Source of the DNA: Lepidodermella squamata
Taxonomy: Eukaryota; Gastrotricha
Direction: 5' to 3'
Assembly: GCA_047495785.1 (NCBI GenBank)
Contig: JBLDXI010000046.1
Coordinates: 310,001 to 374,000 of the forward strand
DNA: 64,000 nt
Shown one piece after another: positions 1-9,633 of the stretch. The notes beneath the pieces were generated by a model, which saw nothing but the letters and a program-made list of their open reading frames with translations, did no database searches and was not told the DNA's origin. A program made the translations under genes and the position numbers. Numbering within the stretch: the stretch's first letter is position 1; each line of letters opens with the position of its first letter.

Positions 1-240
1 TATAGCCGGCGAAATTTGTTGTGTTATGCGAACAATGGCGACATAGGAAAATGTTCTAAACGCCATTTATGTTTGAATAATATCTTGAGTGCAATGTGAA
101 AGATAGAGGCAGATATAAACGTCATCGGTAATTCGCCGGATGCTCAATTTAATAACGGCTAATTTAATTATCATGAAAAGAATTATTGCGACCTAATGCT
201 CTTCTTCATTCACATCGTAGATTGACCGGTCAATCCAGGG
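1..240. repeat. Partial unit of the PS-gene upstream repeat at the left edge
   Basis: This stretch is a near copy of about 3072-3290, starting with TATAGCCGGCGAAATTTG, and resembles about 7816-8035 and 11524-11720. In the other places it lies directly upstream (minus-strand sense) of a small secreted PS gene and, at 7.8 and 11.5 kb, upstream of the receptor-like sequence on the plus strand. A further duplicated unit therefore probably continues to the left of the window. Confidence 0.8.
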
Positions 241-405
241 TGAGTTCGGTACCTTACAGCTGGATGGGGCATCATAATCATACTCATACTCATTTTTATT
301 TGCAAATCGTAATAAACAGTTAGCAAGTGGTCAGCAGTATGTGATTTCGAGGCGCCTCGCCGCAGATGTTACATGTTTATCAAATAGAGCAGAATTATGT
401 TTAAT

Positions 406-1347
406 TTAATACATGTCTGAAATAAAATCCGCCTTCGCTCCAATTTCAGACAGTGCGTCCTGCTCAATGATGGATTAATTTCAGGCAGGCCGATTTTTTG
501 ATGTCCTGCCTTCCTGACTTCAAAAATCGGCCTGCCTGAAATTAATCCATCATTGTGTCGGACACGCTGTCTTAGAGCCCAAAACATCTCGAAAAAAGTT
601 TATTTTACCCAGATGTTATGACAAGAAGCAGCTGATGCGATTAGTGATAAATGAAAAGTGGGGTTTTGACAATTATTTTCGCGCGAAAAGGAATTTTGGC
701 AAATTAAGAATCAAATCACAAATCAATAGGGTATACGAAATTCAGCCCATAAGGGAAATAAGCTCATAGCCCTCAATGCAGTTAAAATGAGTACCGCAGA
801 ATTTCAAAAAAATCGATAATAATCAATAAATCAAAATTTACCGGCGCAAAATAAGGCTGATAAATTTTCCCAAAATTGTTGAAATCAGGCAAATAATACT
901 GCGAAATTAAGAAATGATTGATTTGCGCAAAATAAGGCCTATCGATTTTGCTGAGAACGAACGCGTGAAAAAAAGAGAAACTTACTTCAGTTGTAAATCT
1001 TGGTCACTTTCAATGACCTGACAACGCTCCATGTTTAACGAAATTTGAATGCCAAAATGTGAGAAAAATAGCTAGTAGCATTCGAAATTAATAAACGCCA
1101 AATGAGATGACTAGTAAAGTCAAGCGCGGGCTTTTCATTATCACTCGACCGACATGCCGCCTGCTTAACTTTGTCTTAATTAGACCACTCGGACATGGTG
1201 ATTGAAAACATGGAAACAATCGGCGGTGACCACTTTTAAAATAAGCCGGTATCATTTTGGGAGGGCCCTTTCTTGGACACGTCCAAAAATACAATCTCTG
1301 AAATTGATCTGTCCTGCTCAGCGGATTTTATTTCAGACACGTATTAA
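406..1347. mobile_element. Possible non-autonomous DNA transposon with about 27-bp inverted ends
   Basis: The left end (406-432) reads TTAATACATGTCTGAAATAA and continues AAATCCGCC. The right end (1321-1347) is its reverse complement with one or two differences. Both ends start with TTAA, which could be the target duplication of a piggyBac-like insertion, but the usual piggyBac terminal bases are not seen. The interior has no convincing coding region. It contains the strong hairpin at 465-555. It may be two nested elements, since a second hairpin (1351-1464) follows at once. Confidence 0.5.
465..555. repeat. Perfect fold-back hairpin, about 36-bp arms
   Basis: Positions 465-500 and 520-555 are reverse complements (arm begins CAATGATGGATTAATTTCAG) around a 19-base loop. 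Outer flanks 448-464 and 556-575 continue the pairing imperfectly (GACAGTGCGTCC against GGACACGCTGTC). This is the structure of a fold-back mobile element or of a hairpin transcript. Confidence 0.8.
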
Positions 1348-1350
1348 AAA

Positions 1351-1464
1351 GTACAACGCCTGAGATCCAGTTTCATCCAGCTGGCGGATTTTAGAGCGCA
1401 ACGGCCTTCGGCCTAGCGCCCTAAAATCCGCCAGCTGTCTAAAACCAGATCTAAGGCGTTATAC
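1351..1464. repeat. Fold-back hairpin with inner 21-bp and outer imperfect arms
   Basis: AGCTGGCGGATTTTAGAGCGC near 1379-1399 pairs with GCGCCCTAAAATCCGCCAGCT near 1416-1436. The outer stretch beginning GTACAACGCC at 1351 pairs with the one ending GGCGTTATAC near 1464. The loop itself holds the small palindrome GGCCTTCGGCC. It lies next to the right end of the element at 406-1347 and shares the string GCGGATTTTA with it. Confidence 0.75.
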
Positions 1465-1469
1465 TTAAT

Positions 1470-2370
1470 ATAGTTGCAGAACGCTTGATGAGAATTATTT
1501 ACGACAACAGAAGACAGACGGTTCCACGCAGCACGAACACGCCTAGAGAAGCAGAATTTATAGCTTTGGTTATTTCTACACGCGCTCATCTTCACAGAGT
1601 GAGGAGGTAGGCGAGGATTCCGGCAGATTTCGAAGAAATCAGAGAAACCAATGTCAACTAATCCCTGATAAATTTTATGCGTCAAGATCAAATCATGTTG
1701 GAGGCGGCGAACTTCAAGCATCGGTTCTCACGAATGGATTTCAATCTATACCGCATAATTGGCAACTGAAGCTCACTATACCTTGATTCACATCTTGTAA
1801 CTGGAAAAGGTTCTTCGGCCGATGAGGTTTGCCTGGAAATAGTCTAGTGAAGATAGTCATCATTAGACTCTGAGCGTGAACGGAAAAAGCAGATGGTTCA
1901 TTCCAAAATTCACCAGGAAGAAACACCTGTTTTTGATGATGAGGACCTGGAGTCTCTGCTGCTGTAGGGAGAATTGACGCTCGACTCGCTGCCGGTTTCA
2001 CATGTTGCGATTACGCAATGAGCAGTATCAAAGATGGCGGGGGGACGGGGCGACCCTTATCCTATTTTCCCTGGCCCGTGCGGAAACTTGAGCGATATAA
2101 GGGGGAACCCTTACCTATATCCCCCTTTCGGCAAAATGTCCATCTTCTACACTGGCAATGAGTGTGTCATTGTTAAAATTTGGGGGCATTAAACGGGGCG
2201 ACATTTTACATTTTGGGGCGACAAGATTTACACGCACCCAATAAAACCGAAGGAAAATCGATTTTATCTAAATAACGCCAAAGCAATAGGACAAATTAAT
2301 CTTTATTTGTACCAAACTGCGATAACTCATCTCATCTTATGGTATTAGCCCTTCATTCTCACCGCTAGCA
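1470..2370. other. Intergenic, no supported gene
   Basis: Open frames here (for example 1413-1721 and 1741-2001 on the minus strand) show no domain, signal peptide or paralogue in the window and overlap repeat DNA. Around 2090-2130 a short imperfect inverted repeat (ATATAAGGGGGAA against TATATCCCCCTTT) is visible. Nothing else is supported. Confidence 0.5.
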
Positions 2371-2374
2371 CGGC

Positions 2375-2763
2375 TCAATTGATGTGGTACCAGCTCCTGG
2401 CCATATACGTCTGGGGCCCATTACCATTATTATAGCAATCTTTCAGCAGGTAGCACAAACGCAGGGGGCCGGGGGAATACACGAACGTGAAAGCAGAACA
2501 GGCATGTTCTATTACGCAGTAAAATCTGCAGTCTATTTCATCCATCTCATAATCTGAGCCCTTTACAAGCTCGACTTGATTGGATGGCTTCTTGGTCAAG
2601 TCTGTAGTTGTTCGACAATCGCCCACGGCTGCTTTGTAAGCTTCACAAATCAATAATCGCATTTAATAACATGGCCATATTTCCCGATGGAAAATAACTA
2701 ACCTGCCGAGCAAACGCCAACTACGAACACCAGAGCAAAGGCAACTGCGAGCTTGTTAGACAT
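2375..2763 (-). CDS. PS1: small secreted Cys-rich (PAN/Apple-like) protein, 2 exons
   Basis: Exon 1 is 2763-2703 and exon 2 is 2640-2375, separated by a 62-base intron (GT at 2702, AG at 2641). The join is phase 1 and gives 108 residues. Exon 1 encodes a clean signal peptide, MSNKLAVAFALVFVVGVCSA. The mature chain starts about AYKAAVGDCR and carries spaced cysteines in the pattern C-x3-C-x6-C ... CYLLKDC, reminiscent of a PAN/Apple core. The family assignment is inference. PS2 and PS4 share exon structure, signal peptide and cysteine spacing. A CTATAAATT box lies about 80 bases upstream of the ATG. Function unknown; secretion is the safe part. Confidence 0.8.
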
Positions 2764-2836
2764 GGGTTGAGTTTATGAAGAAAACAAATATCAAATTTGA
2801 AGAATGTTTTATCAAAAATTACGCAATTAGTGCAAT

Positions 2837-2845
2837 AATTTATAG
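2837..2845 (-). promoter_or_regulatory. TATA-like box of PS1
   Basis: CTATAAATT on the minus strand, about 74-82 bases 5' of the PS1 ATG. The same word stands at nearly the same distance before PS2 (7584-7592), PS3 (9701-9709) and PS4 (11270-11278). Conservation at fixed spacing in four copies supports a core promoter, although recent duplication also explains part of it. Confidence 0.6.
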
Positions 2846-3071
2846 GCTTTTCATGTACGAAAACTCTTGCGCTAACTAACAACAGAGAAAACGCAAAACA
2901 TGCATGATGCAGCTGAAGCAATGAGAGCTGGGCGGTACGTGGCAAATCATGCTTGGCGCTTAAGGAAGAGGCTTTGCCAATTTCAGTGAATTTTACTGGC
3001 TGAATACTTTCTCACGTGTACTACTCCCCCGATCTTCAGTATAAAACATCGCAGCTGATGCAACAGGCGCT

Positions 3072-3290
3072 ATAGCCGGCGAAATTTGTTGTGTTATGCG
3101 AACAAAGGCTATATAGGAATATGTTCTAAACGCCATTTATGTTTGAATTATATCTTGAGTGCAATGTTAAAGATAGAGGCAAATATAGAAATCATCGGTA
3201 ATTAGCCGGTTGCTCAAGCGAGCTTAATTATCATGTAAAGAATTAATGCGACCAAATGCCCTTTTTCATTCATATCGTACAGTATAGATT
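3072..3290. repeat. PS upstream repeat, copy 2
   Basis: Closely matches 1-240, and less closely 7816-8035 and 11524-11720. It marks the distal end of the PS1 upstream region. At 11.5 kb the same sequence is followed by receptor gene R1. Here homology stops near 3290, so the receptor half is missing. Confidence 0.75.
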
Positions 3291-3329
3291 ATAGATTAAA
3301 TTCGTAGGTCGTCGCAAGACGGTATTCAC

Positions 3330-3480
3330 GAGCGTGGTGGCATTTCAGTCTGGTTTATATGTGCAGAGAACTTTGCAGACCACTTCAGTCAAGCGATCAG
3401 CTGATTGCAACAGGACTAGATTGAATGGATTCTCGTTCAAGTTTGTATATGTTCGACAATCGCCTGCCACTGCTCTTTAA
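3330..3480 (-). pseudogene. Relic of a PS exon 2
   Basis: On the minus strand this matches the first part of PS exon 2 (the GCAGGCGATTGTCGAACAT region down to the TGCACATATAAACC end). It is interrupted, lacks a signal-peptide exon and cannot be joined to an open frame. It is a decayed copy between PS1 and PS2. Confidence 0.6.
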
Positions 3481-3655
3481 CCCGAATTTCAAAAGCGCGT
3501 TAATTTTGAATAAAACCGAGCGAACCGACCAACAGCGGCAGCGACAGCGCGGTGGTTAAGCCTTACACTTATGTACTAGGTACATGCTAAAAGCTACAAA
3601 TCGATCTAGAAAACAGTAAGCATAACTTGCCTGAAAGAATCCAGCTTACAGTTAA

Positions 3656-3687
3656 CATGAGACGTAGGTACGTAGCTACGTCTCATG
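3656..3687. repeat. Short perfect hairpin
   Basis: CATGAGACGTAG and CTACGTCTCATG pair perfectly around an 8-base spacer GTACGTAG that is itself partly self-complementary. No coding or promoter context is evident. Confidence 0.7.
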
Positions 3688-3719
3688 ACAGTTAAGATTC
3701 AAGCTGCAACGCCTTAAGT

Positions 3720-4010
3720 GTATTACCTAGTGGTAAGTGCAGAAAAAAGGACATGGTATGTGACTTTGAGGTGCGATGAAGTAAAATAGCGCCAAACCAA
3801 AATTGACCAATAATCAATCTTTATTTTTATCAATCTCCAATAAGGCTAAGCGAGCGATCTACCATTTGAGCTGCCCCTTGTGTCTAAATTAACATTAAAA
3901 AAGCTATTCTATAATCTAAAGAAATAACGTAAAACTAGCAGTAAGTTTGAAAAAAGCTAGCGGCATCTGGGAGACTCGAACCCCCACACTGCGATTAATT
4001 TGTACCAAAC
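3720..4010 (-). repeat. Inverted duplicate of 5100-5336 plus 6223-6280, without the transposon
   Basis: Read on the minus strand, this segment is nearly identical to 5100-5336 joined directly to 6223-6280. It contains a tRNA-like T-arm (GGTTCGAGTCTCCCAG, minus strand near 3970) and a tRNA-Ala-like 5' stretch (GGGGCAGCTCAAATGGTAG, minus strand near 3880). Its ACTTCATC site is single, so it is the unoccupied allele-like form of the hAT insertion at 5337. Confidence 0.85.
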
Positions 4011-4990
4011 TTATAAAATTTCTCCATTATCCTAAAAAATCAGATCAATCCATGTTAGGGGCCTTCTAAGACTCTGACGGCTGGCTGATGGTGTCGCGTG
4101 TTTTAGCTCGTAAGAAAAAACATCACTTGCATCAATATCTAGCCATATTCACTTTGAGCCTACCAATAACCAACATTATTTCCGGTTGAAGTTGACCTTA
4201 AAACCAAGTTGACGCTCCTGAGTCGGACGTCCGGAAGTAGTACAGTTGGCCTTGAAGTTGACGACTTCGTGGTCGACTGTGAATTTGACATGTGGCTTAT
4301 ATTTCTTCGCTTTTTTCGGCGCCGGTCCATCGGTTGCAGTCACGGCCGAGGCAATGCTCCAAACGCCATTTATGCTTGAATTAAATCTTGAGTGCAATGT
4401 GAAAGATAGCGGCAAATGGTATACAAGCAACTGTTTTCCTTGACAAATTTTCTCACAAGAGTTCTATTGCGCTTAGCGAAGGGGGTTAATTAACAGAGTG
4501 GAAGGGGGGTACGCAAGTTGAGCGAGAAGTGGGGCAATGTCGAATTGAAAAATCGACGGGGACTGGTGTTCGTCGTGGCCGGCGGAAGGCGCCCGTCGTA
4601 TTTTCAATTGAATAAAATCGATTTCCATTCGATGTTAATTGAATTTCAATGTAATCTTCTCAGGGATGGTCTGATTTCCATTCGACTGGCCTATAAAGAT
4701 TAAAGATGTTAAACAAGAAGCTCCCGCCGTCCCTTCTCGGGATGCTGCCATTTTAAAGTCAAAATCGAATAATAAATAGTTGCGAAAAAACGGGGAAATT
4801 GACAGGGCGTTGATCGAGTAAATCGTTAAGTATTGATAGCCTCTTTCATATGCTAGATCAGACCCTATCGACTATGGAAAATCGGCTAATAATTCCAATA
4901 ATTCAGAATAACTCGAACGAATGAAATCCGGGATTTTACTTGTGTTTTCCTATTAGACTGACTGTTTATTCGAGCGAGGTTTTTTCAAAA
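4010..4990. other. Intergenic; patchwork of short duplicated segments
   Basis: 4380-4500 resembles 10040-10135 (both hold a CAAGCAACTG, GAGTTCTATTGCGCTTA, TTAATTAACAGAG series). 4565-4600 is an inverted copy of 6292-6325 around CCTTCCGCCGGCCACGACGA. No coding region is supported. Confidence 0.5.
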
Positions 4991-5336
4991 ACGGACGGCT
5001 TTACGTTGTATGCAAAATCGCAGGGTTCAGCTTCAATAATTTGAGAAAAACTAGCTTTCTGGCAGGGTATCGAACTCTGGCCTCCAGTATGATGCGGGGA
5101 TACAAATAAATCGCAGTGTGGGGGCTTGAGTCTCCCAGATGCCGCTAGCTTTTTTCAAACTTACTATTAGTTTTACGTTATTTCTTTAGATTATAGAATA
5201 GCTTTGTTAATGTTAATGTTAATTTAGACACAAGGGGCAGCTCAAATAGTAGATCGCTCGCTTAGCCTTATTGGAGATTGATAAAAATAAAGATTGATTA
5301 TTGGTCAGTTTTGGTTTGGCGCTATTTTACTTCATC
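4990..5336 (+). mobile_element. tRNA-derived SINE-like repeat, plus orientation
   Basis: The part from GGACGGCTTTACGTTG onward matches the minus strand of 8369-8520. The T-arm-like GGGCTTGAGTCTCCCAG and a tRNA-Ala-like GGGGCAGCTCAAATAGTAG follow at about 5121 and 5234. The same modules in opposite orientation lie at 3778-4010. The order (T-arm-like before A-box-like) shows this is not an intact tRNA gene. Confidence 0.6.
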
Positions 5337-6222
5337 CAGGGTATAATACCGACCGGTTTTTTTGTTGAAAAAACCACCCACCGGTATAAACCGGTTTAAA
5401 CCGGTGAAAAAAACCGGTTTTTATATATATATGCTAAAATCACTGAAATGTCTTATTTGACCTAGCCAGAGCTCGTTAGCATTTGGTCTAATAGAGATTT
5501 GGACTGCACCACGTGATTCTACGTGAAAAACTGCATAGCTTGATATATCACACGGCCATTTTTCTCACCCGGAAGAAAATTATTTTTTTAGTGCAATAAA
5601 GCAATATAAGAAACTAAAAAACGCAGTTATCTCCGGAAGTATGATGACTAGTTAAATTCTGAAAACGGATTCGGATCCACCGTGAAAAGTTACCTCACCG
5701 CGGTTTCTAAGGGGGGTTTCAAAGTCAAAGGAAGCGGTTTTGCCGGTTTTATTTGAAAATTTCAACTTGAAAGGTCTAAAACCGCCTAATTATACCCTAC
5801 CGAAAGTAAAACTGATTTCGCGATAGTTTCCTTACTATTTTAGCTATCGTCATGAAAATTTGGTATCCAAGGTAGAATTTGCCGCTGAACACGATGGTGA
5901 CTTCGAATCACCCGCATCAGGTATCGATTATCGATTATCGATTATTGGTAACTGATCGAGTGATCGTTTTTTTTAAATTTAGCCCAATCGATTTTATGTG
6001 ATACAGTGTAGTCTTTCTAAAGTATTGCAGCTGTGCGGTATTGCTCCTGGGGACATAATGACTCTTAGGCGACTTCTGGCTTGCTGTTATCTATGTAAAT
6101 TTGAGCTTTTTTGCGTGAAAACACCCCAAAAACCGCGGTTTTTTCAGGCCCTAAAAAACCGGTATAAACTGGTACCGGTTTAAACCTGTTTATACTGGTT
6201 GGGGTTTAAACCGAATACCCTG
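5337..6222. mobile_element. hAT-type non-autonomous transposon (MITE), 886 bp, perfect 8-bp target duplication
   Basis: Ends are CAGGGTATAATACCGACCGG and, reversed, CAGGGTATTCGGTTTAAACC. Both copies of ACTTCATC (5329-5336 and 6223-6230) are identical, giving an 8-bp target site duplication as made by hAT transposases. CCGGTTTAAACCGG-type words fill both subterminal regions. There is no transposase frame inside. The paralogous segment at 3720-4010 carries the same flanks with a single ACTTCATC, which is the empty site. Confidence 0.93.
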
Positions 6223-6230
6223 ACTTCATC

Positions 6231-7000
6231 GCACCTCAAAGTCACCGATCATGTGCTTTTTTCTGCACTTCTTTCTGGGGCGGGTGCCAGAACGACGGCT
6301 GCCTTCCGCCGGCCACGACGAACATCAGTACTTGGATGTGGGAGCTGGGGTGTTGCGACACCCCAGAACCCCTGTACTTCGCACCCTGTCTGATGGGAAA
6401 TCGAAATTGTCGAGAAATCAAAATTGCCCTTCGCGGGTCAATGGGACTTCGCCATGCAGTTCGGCGTTATTTGAGGCGGTTATCTTAAATTCTTGAGCCA
6501 GATTCCCAAAGTAGATAATGCACGGACGAAAGCTCATGTTCTCCAGCAACCGCTCGTCTAACAGCCCGCTGATCGAAGGCATTGAACACGTCCTTTGTCC
6601 TAAGGTTAGGTGTTTGGTGCCAATTGACGCGATAACATCGTCAGATTTTCGCTGGAAATTAGAGTGTTTAGCCCGAAAAAAGTCTATAGTTGTCTCCATG
6701 GCGATCGGTCGGGAGAAAGCTGCAATAGGCTATCGAAAGTTTTTTCTTTGAAACGGTAATCGCCGCCTTAAATGGAGGTCGTTGGTATTTATGTTGAGTA
6801 ATTCTTCACATTCCTCGCTGCAATTGTAATTCCCGAGCATGAAGCGATTGGCGATGAGAGACATCGATTATAGGCAAGCCATAGAATAGTTAATTCGTTG
6901 AAAGAACATTCCCAATGATTTACTTTTTATGGAGAGTATACTCTCCATTGGGGATAGTTTACTCTCAATATTGGATCGAAGGGAAAGCGATTTTATTTAG
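6231..7000. other. Intergenic; no supported gene, one 20-bp palindrome
   Basis: Overlapping open frames at 6418-6699 (minus) and 6518-6751 (plus) have no recognisable domain and no paralogue here. ATGGAGAGTATACTCTCCAT at 6929-6948 is a perfect palindrome. The rest is unassigned. Confidence 0.4.
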
Positions 7001-7140
7001 TAATCAAACTAACGCTAAAGCAAATTGGACCAATGATCTTTATTTTTATCAATCTCCGACAAGGCTCACTACTCATCTCATCTTATGGCATTAGCCCTTC
7101 ATTCTCACCGCTTCTGCTGAGTGGAGTTCTCCAGGCTCCA

Positions 7141-7509
7141 CTACATGACCCAGCTCGAGGCGTCACTCACCGCGGGCCGATTAGCGCAGCTATTCAACAT
7201 GTAGCACCTTTGCAAGGGTTTCACAGCGGATTTCGCGAGCGTGATGGCCTTACAGCCTTGTTGAAATATGCAGAGAGTATGACAGACCACTTCAAGCATG
7301 CGATCACCACCATCCATGTGGACTAGATTGGAAGGATTCACGTTCAAGTCTGTAGATGCTCGACAATCGCCTGCCACTGCGCTGTAACCTTCATAAATCA
7401 AGAATCGCATTTAATAACATTGGCTGTATTTCCCGATAAAAAGTAACCTACCTGAGCAAACGCCAACGAAGAACACGAGAGAAAAGGCAACTGCGAGCTT
7501 GTTAGACAT
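7141..7509 (-). CDS. PS2: small secreted Cys-rich protein, 2 exons
   Basis: Exon 1 (7509-7452) and exon 2 (7388-7141) join in phase 1 to 101 residues. The signal peptide begins MSNKLAVAFSLVFFVGVCSG. The mature part starts YSAVAGDCRASTDLNVNPSN and ends with a CYMLNSC block, so six cysteines are placed as in PS4. It lies head-to-head with a receptor fragment at 8036-8345 in the same arrangement as PS4 and R1. The 3' flank contains AATAAAGATC on the minus strand, a likely polyadenylation signal. Product unknown; a PAN-like fold is inference. Confidence 0.8.
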
Positions 7510-7583
7510 GGTCTGAGTTTGCGAAGACTACGAATATCGAAGTTGAAAAATGTTTTATCAAAAAAGTAGGCGATTAGCGCCAT

Positions 7584-7592
7584 AATTTATAG
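7584..7592 (-). promoter_or_regulatory. TATA-like box of PS2
   Basis: CTATAAATT, about 75-83 bases upstream of the PS2 ATG, at the same place as in its paralogues. Confidence 0.6.
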
Positions 7593-8035
7593 GCTTTTAT
7601 TGTCCGAAAACTCTTGCACTAACTAACAACAGACAAAACGGCGATTATGCGAGATGCAGCTGAAGCAATGAGAGTTGGGCGGTCGTGGCAAACATGCTTG
7701 CCGCGTAAGGGAGAAGTTTTGCCAATTTTAATATTTCACTTGGTGAGCTAATTTCTCGATTGTTTTACTTGGCCGATCTCCAGTAAAAAACATCGCAGCT
7801 GATGCAATAGGCGCTATATAGCCGGCGAAATTTGTGAAGTTAAGCAAACAAAGGCGACGTTGCCAAAATGTTTTAACGCCTTTTATTGCTTGAATTATAT
7901 GTCAAGTGCAATGTGAAAGATAGAGACAAATAGGCAAACGTCATCGGGTAATTGGCCGGATGCCCCAGTTAATTTAATTATCATGAAATGAAATCATGCG
8001 AGCAAATTCCCTTTTATATATATATCGGAGAGCCT

Positions 8036-8345
8036 ACATCACCGAAATATGTTCGAAATCAGGTTGATCTTATAGCTCACAGCAACTCTTGCCTTATGCC
8101 AAGGCTACGCTAGTTCCAACGACACAGCGAAACGGCAAATGAAGCCATTCAGAGACGCTGTCGTTACTAGTAATGACCGGGTGCGAACTAAGGGACAACA
8201 TGATGTGTAAAGCTGCTCAAGAAATGGTTGTTCAAATCGTCAACGAACGGCGGGACATTCTACCCAACTGCCATATCGAACTTGATTTTCGTAACGAAGG
8301 TCCTTCCGGTGGACTCTCAGTACAAGAAACCATGGCTTTTACCCA
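8036..8345 (+). pseudogene. 5' relic of the receptor-like gene R1
   Basis: The sequence matches 11895-12217 of R1 through the signal-peptide and first ligand-domain coding part (for example AACATGATGTGTAAAGCTGC at both places). It contains small deletions after GAAGCCATTCAGA and the reading frame stops at ACCCATATATAG near 8340. There the homology ends and SINE sequence begins. It is a truncated copy, probably cut by the SINE insertion or a rearrangement. Confidence 0.85.
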
Positions 8346-8368
8346 TATATAGATGCTCATGTAAGTGA

Positions 8369-8580
8369 TAGAGACTCGAAACGCCGACACTGCGATTAAT
8401 TTTTTATCCCCGCGTCATACTTGAGGCCAGAGTTCGATACCCTGACAGGGAGCTAGTTTGTTTTGCAAAATACTGAAGCTGAACCCTGCGATTTTGCCTG
8501 CAACGTAAAGCCGTCCGATGTGGTCTTGAACTCATGAACCTGGGATCAAGAGTCCCACGCATCAGATATAAATTAGCTAT
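8369..8580 (-). mobile_element. tRNA-Lys-derived SINE copy
   Basis: On the minus strand, GCGTGGGACTCTTGATCCC forms an anticodon arm with loop CTCTTGA (anticodon CTT, lysine), followed by a T-arm-like ATGAGTTCAAGACCAC. Downstream on that strand comes the SINE body GGACGGCTTTACGTTG, shared with 4990-5100. The A-box half of the tRNA is not recognisable, so it is a 5'-eroded copy. It directly follows the broken end of the R1 relic. Confidence 0.65.
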
Positions 8581-8584
8581 TCAT

Positions 8585-8985
8585 TTCAACAACTTTTTTA
8601 AAATTCCCGTCTAGATATCTTCCAGCTTCTTGATTTGCAACTTTTTCCTGAGGTCAATTGCTGATCTATTAATCTCATCTTAATTGCCCTAAATCTGTTT
8701 TAATCATTTCATTAATTAATTATTTATGATCATTCTTATAAAATCGCTTCACATTATTAGCTTGGTAAAATCGTGATTTACTGGAACTTTGTGGTATTTG
8801 TTAACGATTGGGAAGTTATTTCTCCATTTTTGAAAAATCCCCGCTGGAATAAACTGTCAGCCTAATTACTCGACCAACGCCGTGTCAATATTCCCGTTTT
8901 TTCACAGCTATTAATTATTCGATTTAGACTCTAACTGGCCATGCCTGAGAACTGAGAAGATAATACATTGTGTGACCAAGTCCAA
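8585..8985. other. Intergenic, AT-rich, nothing supported
   Basis: Runs of short AT-rich words without an open frame, repeat or structure I can assign. Confidence 0.4.
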
Positions 8986-8990
8986 TCCAA

Positions 8991-9268
8991 TGCGCACGCT
9001 GATTGGTCAATCGATCGTTGCTATGACTCCCGGATGAAACGTTCTGTCGTGCGATCCATAACATTTTTTGCAACAAGTGTTTTTTGCCGCAGCAATTTAC
9101 CACAATTAATATGGAGTTTACGCTCGTGGTCAATGGAAACCGGGCAGAGGGTGTGGCAAGGTCATTTTTTTCATAAATATAAAATAATTTATTAGTGGAT
9201 CGCACGACGAAAATGTTTCATTCCGGAGTCATTAGCAACGATAAATTGACCAATCAGCGTGCGCGCGA
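8991..9268. mobile_element. Fold-back MITE with about 70-bp inverted arms
   Basis: The left arm (8991-9060) holds ACGCTGATTGGTCAAT, ATGACTCCCGGATGAAAC and GTCGTGCGATCCA. The right arm (9196-9268) is its near reverse complement. The centre holds GCAGAGGGTGTGGCAAGGTC. A half copy with the right arm and centre occurs at 35047-35180, so it is a dispersed family. No transposase is encoded. Confidence 0.85.
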
Positions 9269-9419
9269 AGGTTCAACTTACCAGTGGTTCCACAATGTAA
9301 TAATTAGATTCAATCGATTTTTCCTCTTGTTGTTACTTGTTGTTTTGTAGGCTATGCTTTGATGGCATTTTCTTATTTATTTCGCCGTTCGCCGCGGAGA
9401 TATTATTTTAAGGTGCTGT

Positions 9420-9633
9420 GGGGGTCATTAGCTCGATTAGATTGGGTGGATTTATGTTCACGTTTGTATTGTTTGCAGGTACTCGACAATCGCCTGTCAC
9501 TGCTATGTAACTTTCACAAATGTAAAATCGCATTTAAAAACACGGTTATATTTCCAATGAACAATAGCTTACCTGCCGAGCAAATGCCAGCCACGAACGT
9601 CAGAGCTAAGACGATGGCGAGCTTGTTAGACAT
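9420..9633 (-). pseudogene. PS3: decayed PS copy
   Basis: Exon 1 (9633-9573) is intact and encodes MSNKLAIVLALTFVAGICSA with a good GT donor. The exon 2 acceptor has changed: the AAG|GTTAC of PS2 and PS4 reads AAAG|TTACATAG here, so splicing would give a stop after one codon. The remainder keeps GDCR and then loses similarity near 9425. The signal peptide and TATA-like box (9701-9709) survive. Treat it as a pseudogene unless cDNA shows another acceptor. Confidence 0.8.

Noticed and set aside
3841-3895. tRNA-Ala gene
   Set aside because: Only the 5' D-arm-like stretch is present; no anticodon or acceptor pairing follows. It is a piece of a repeat that recurs at 5234.
8515-8580. Functional tRNA-Lys gene
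   Set aside because: The anticodon and T arms are recognisable but the D-arm half is missing and the body continues as a repeat shared with 4990-5100.
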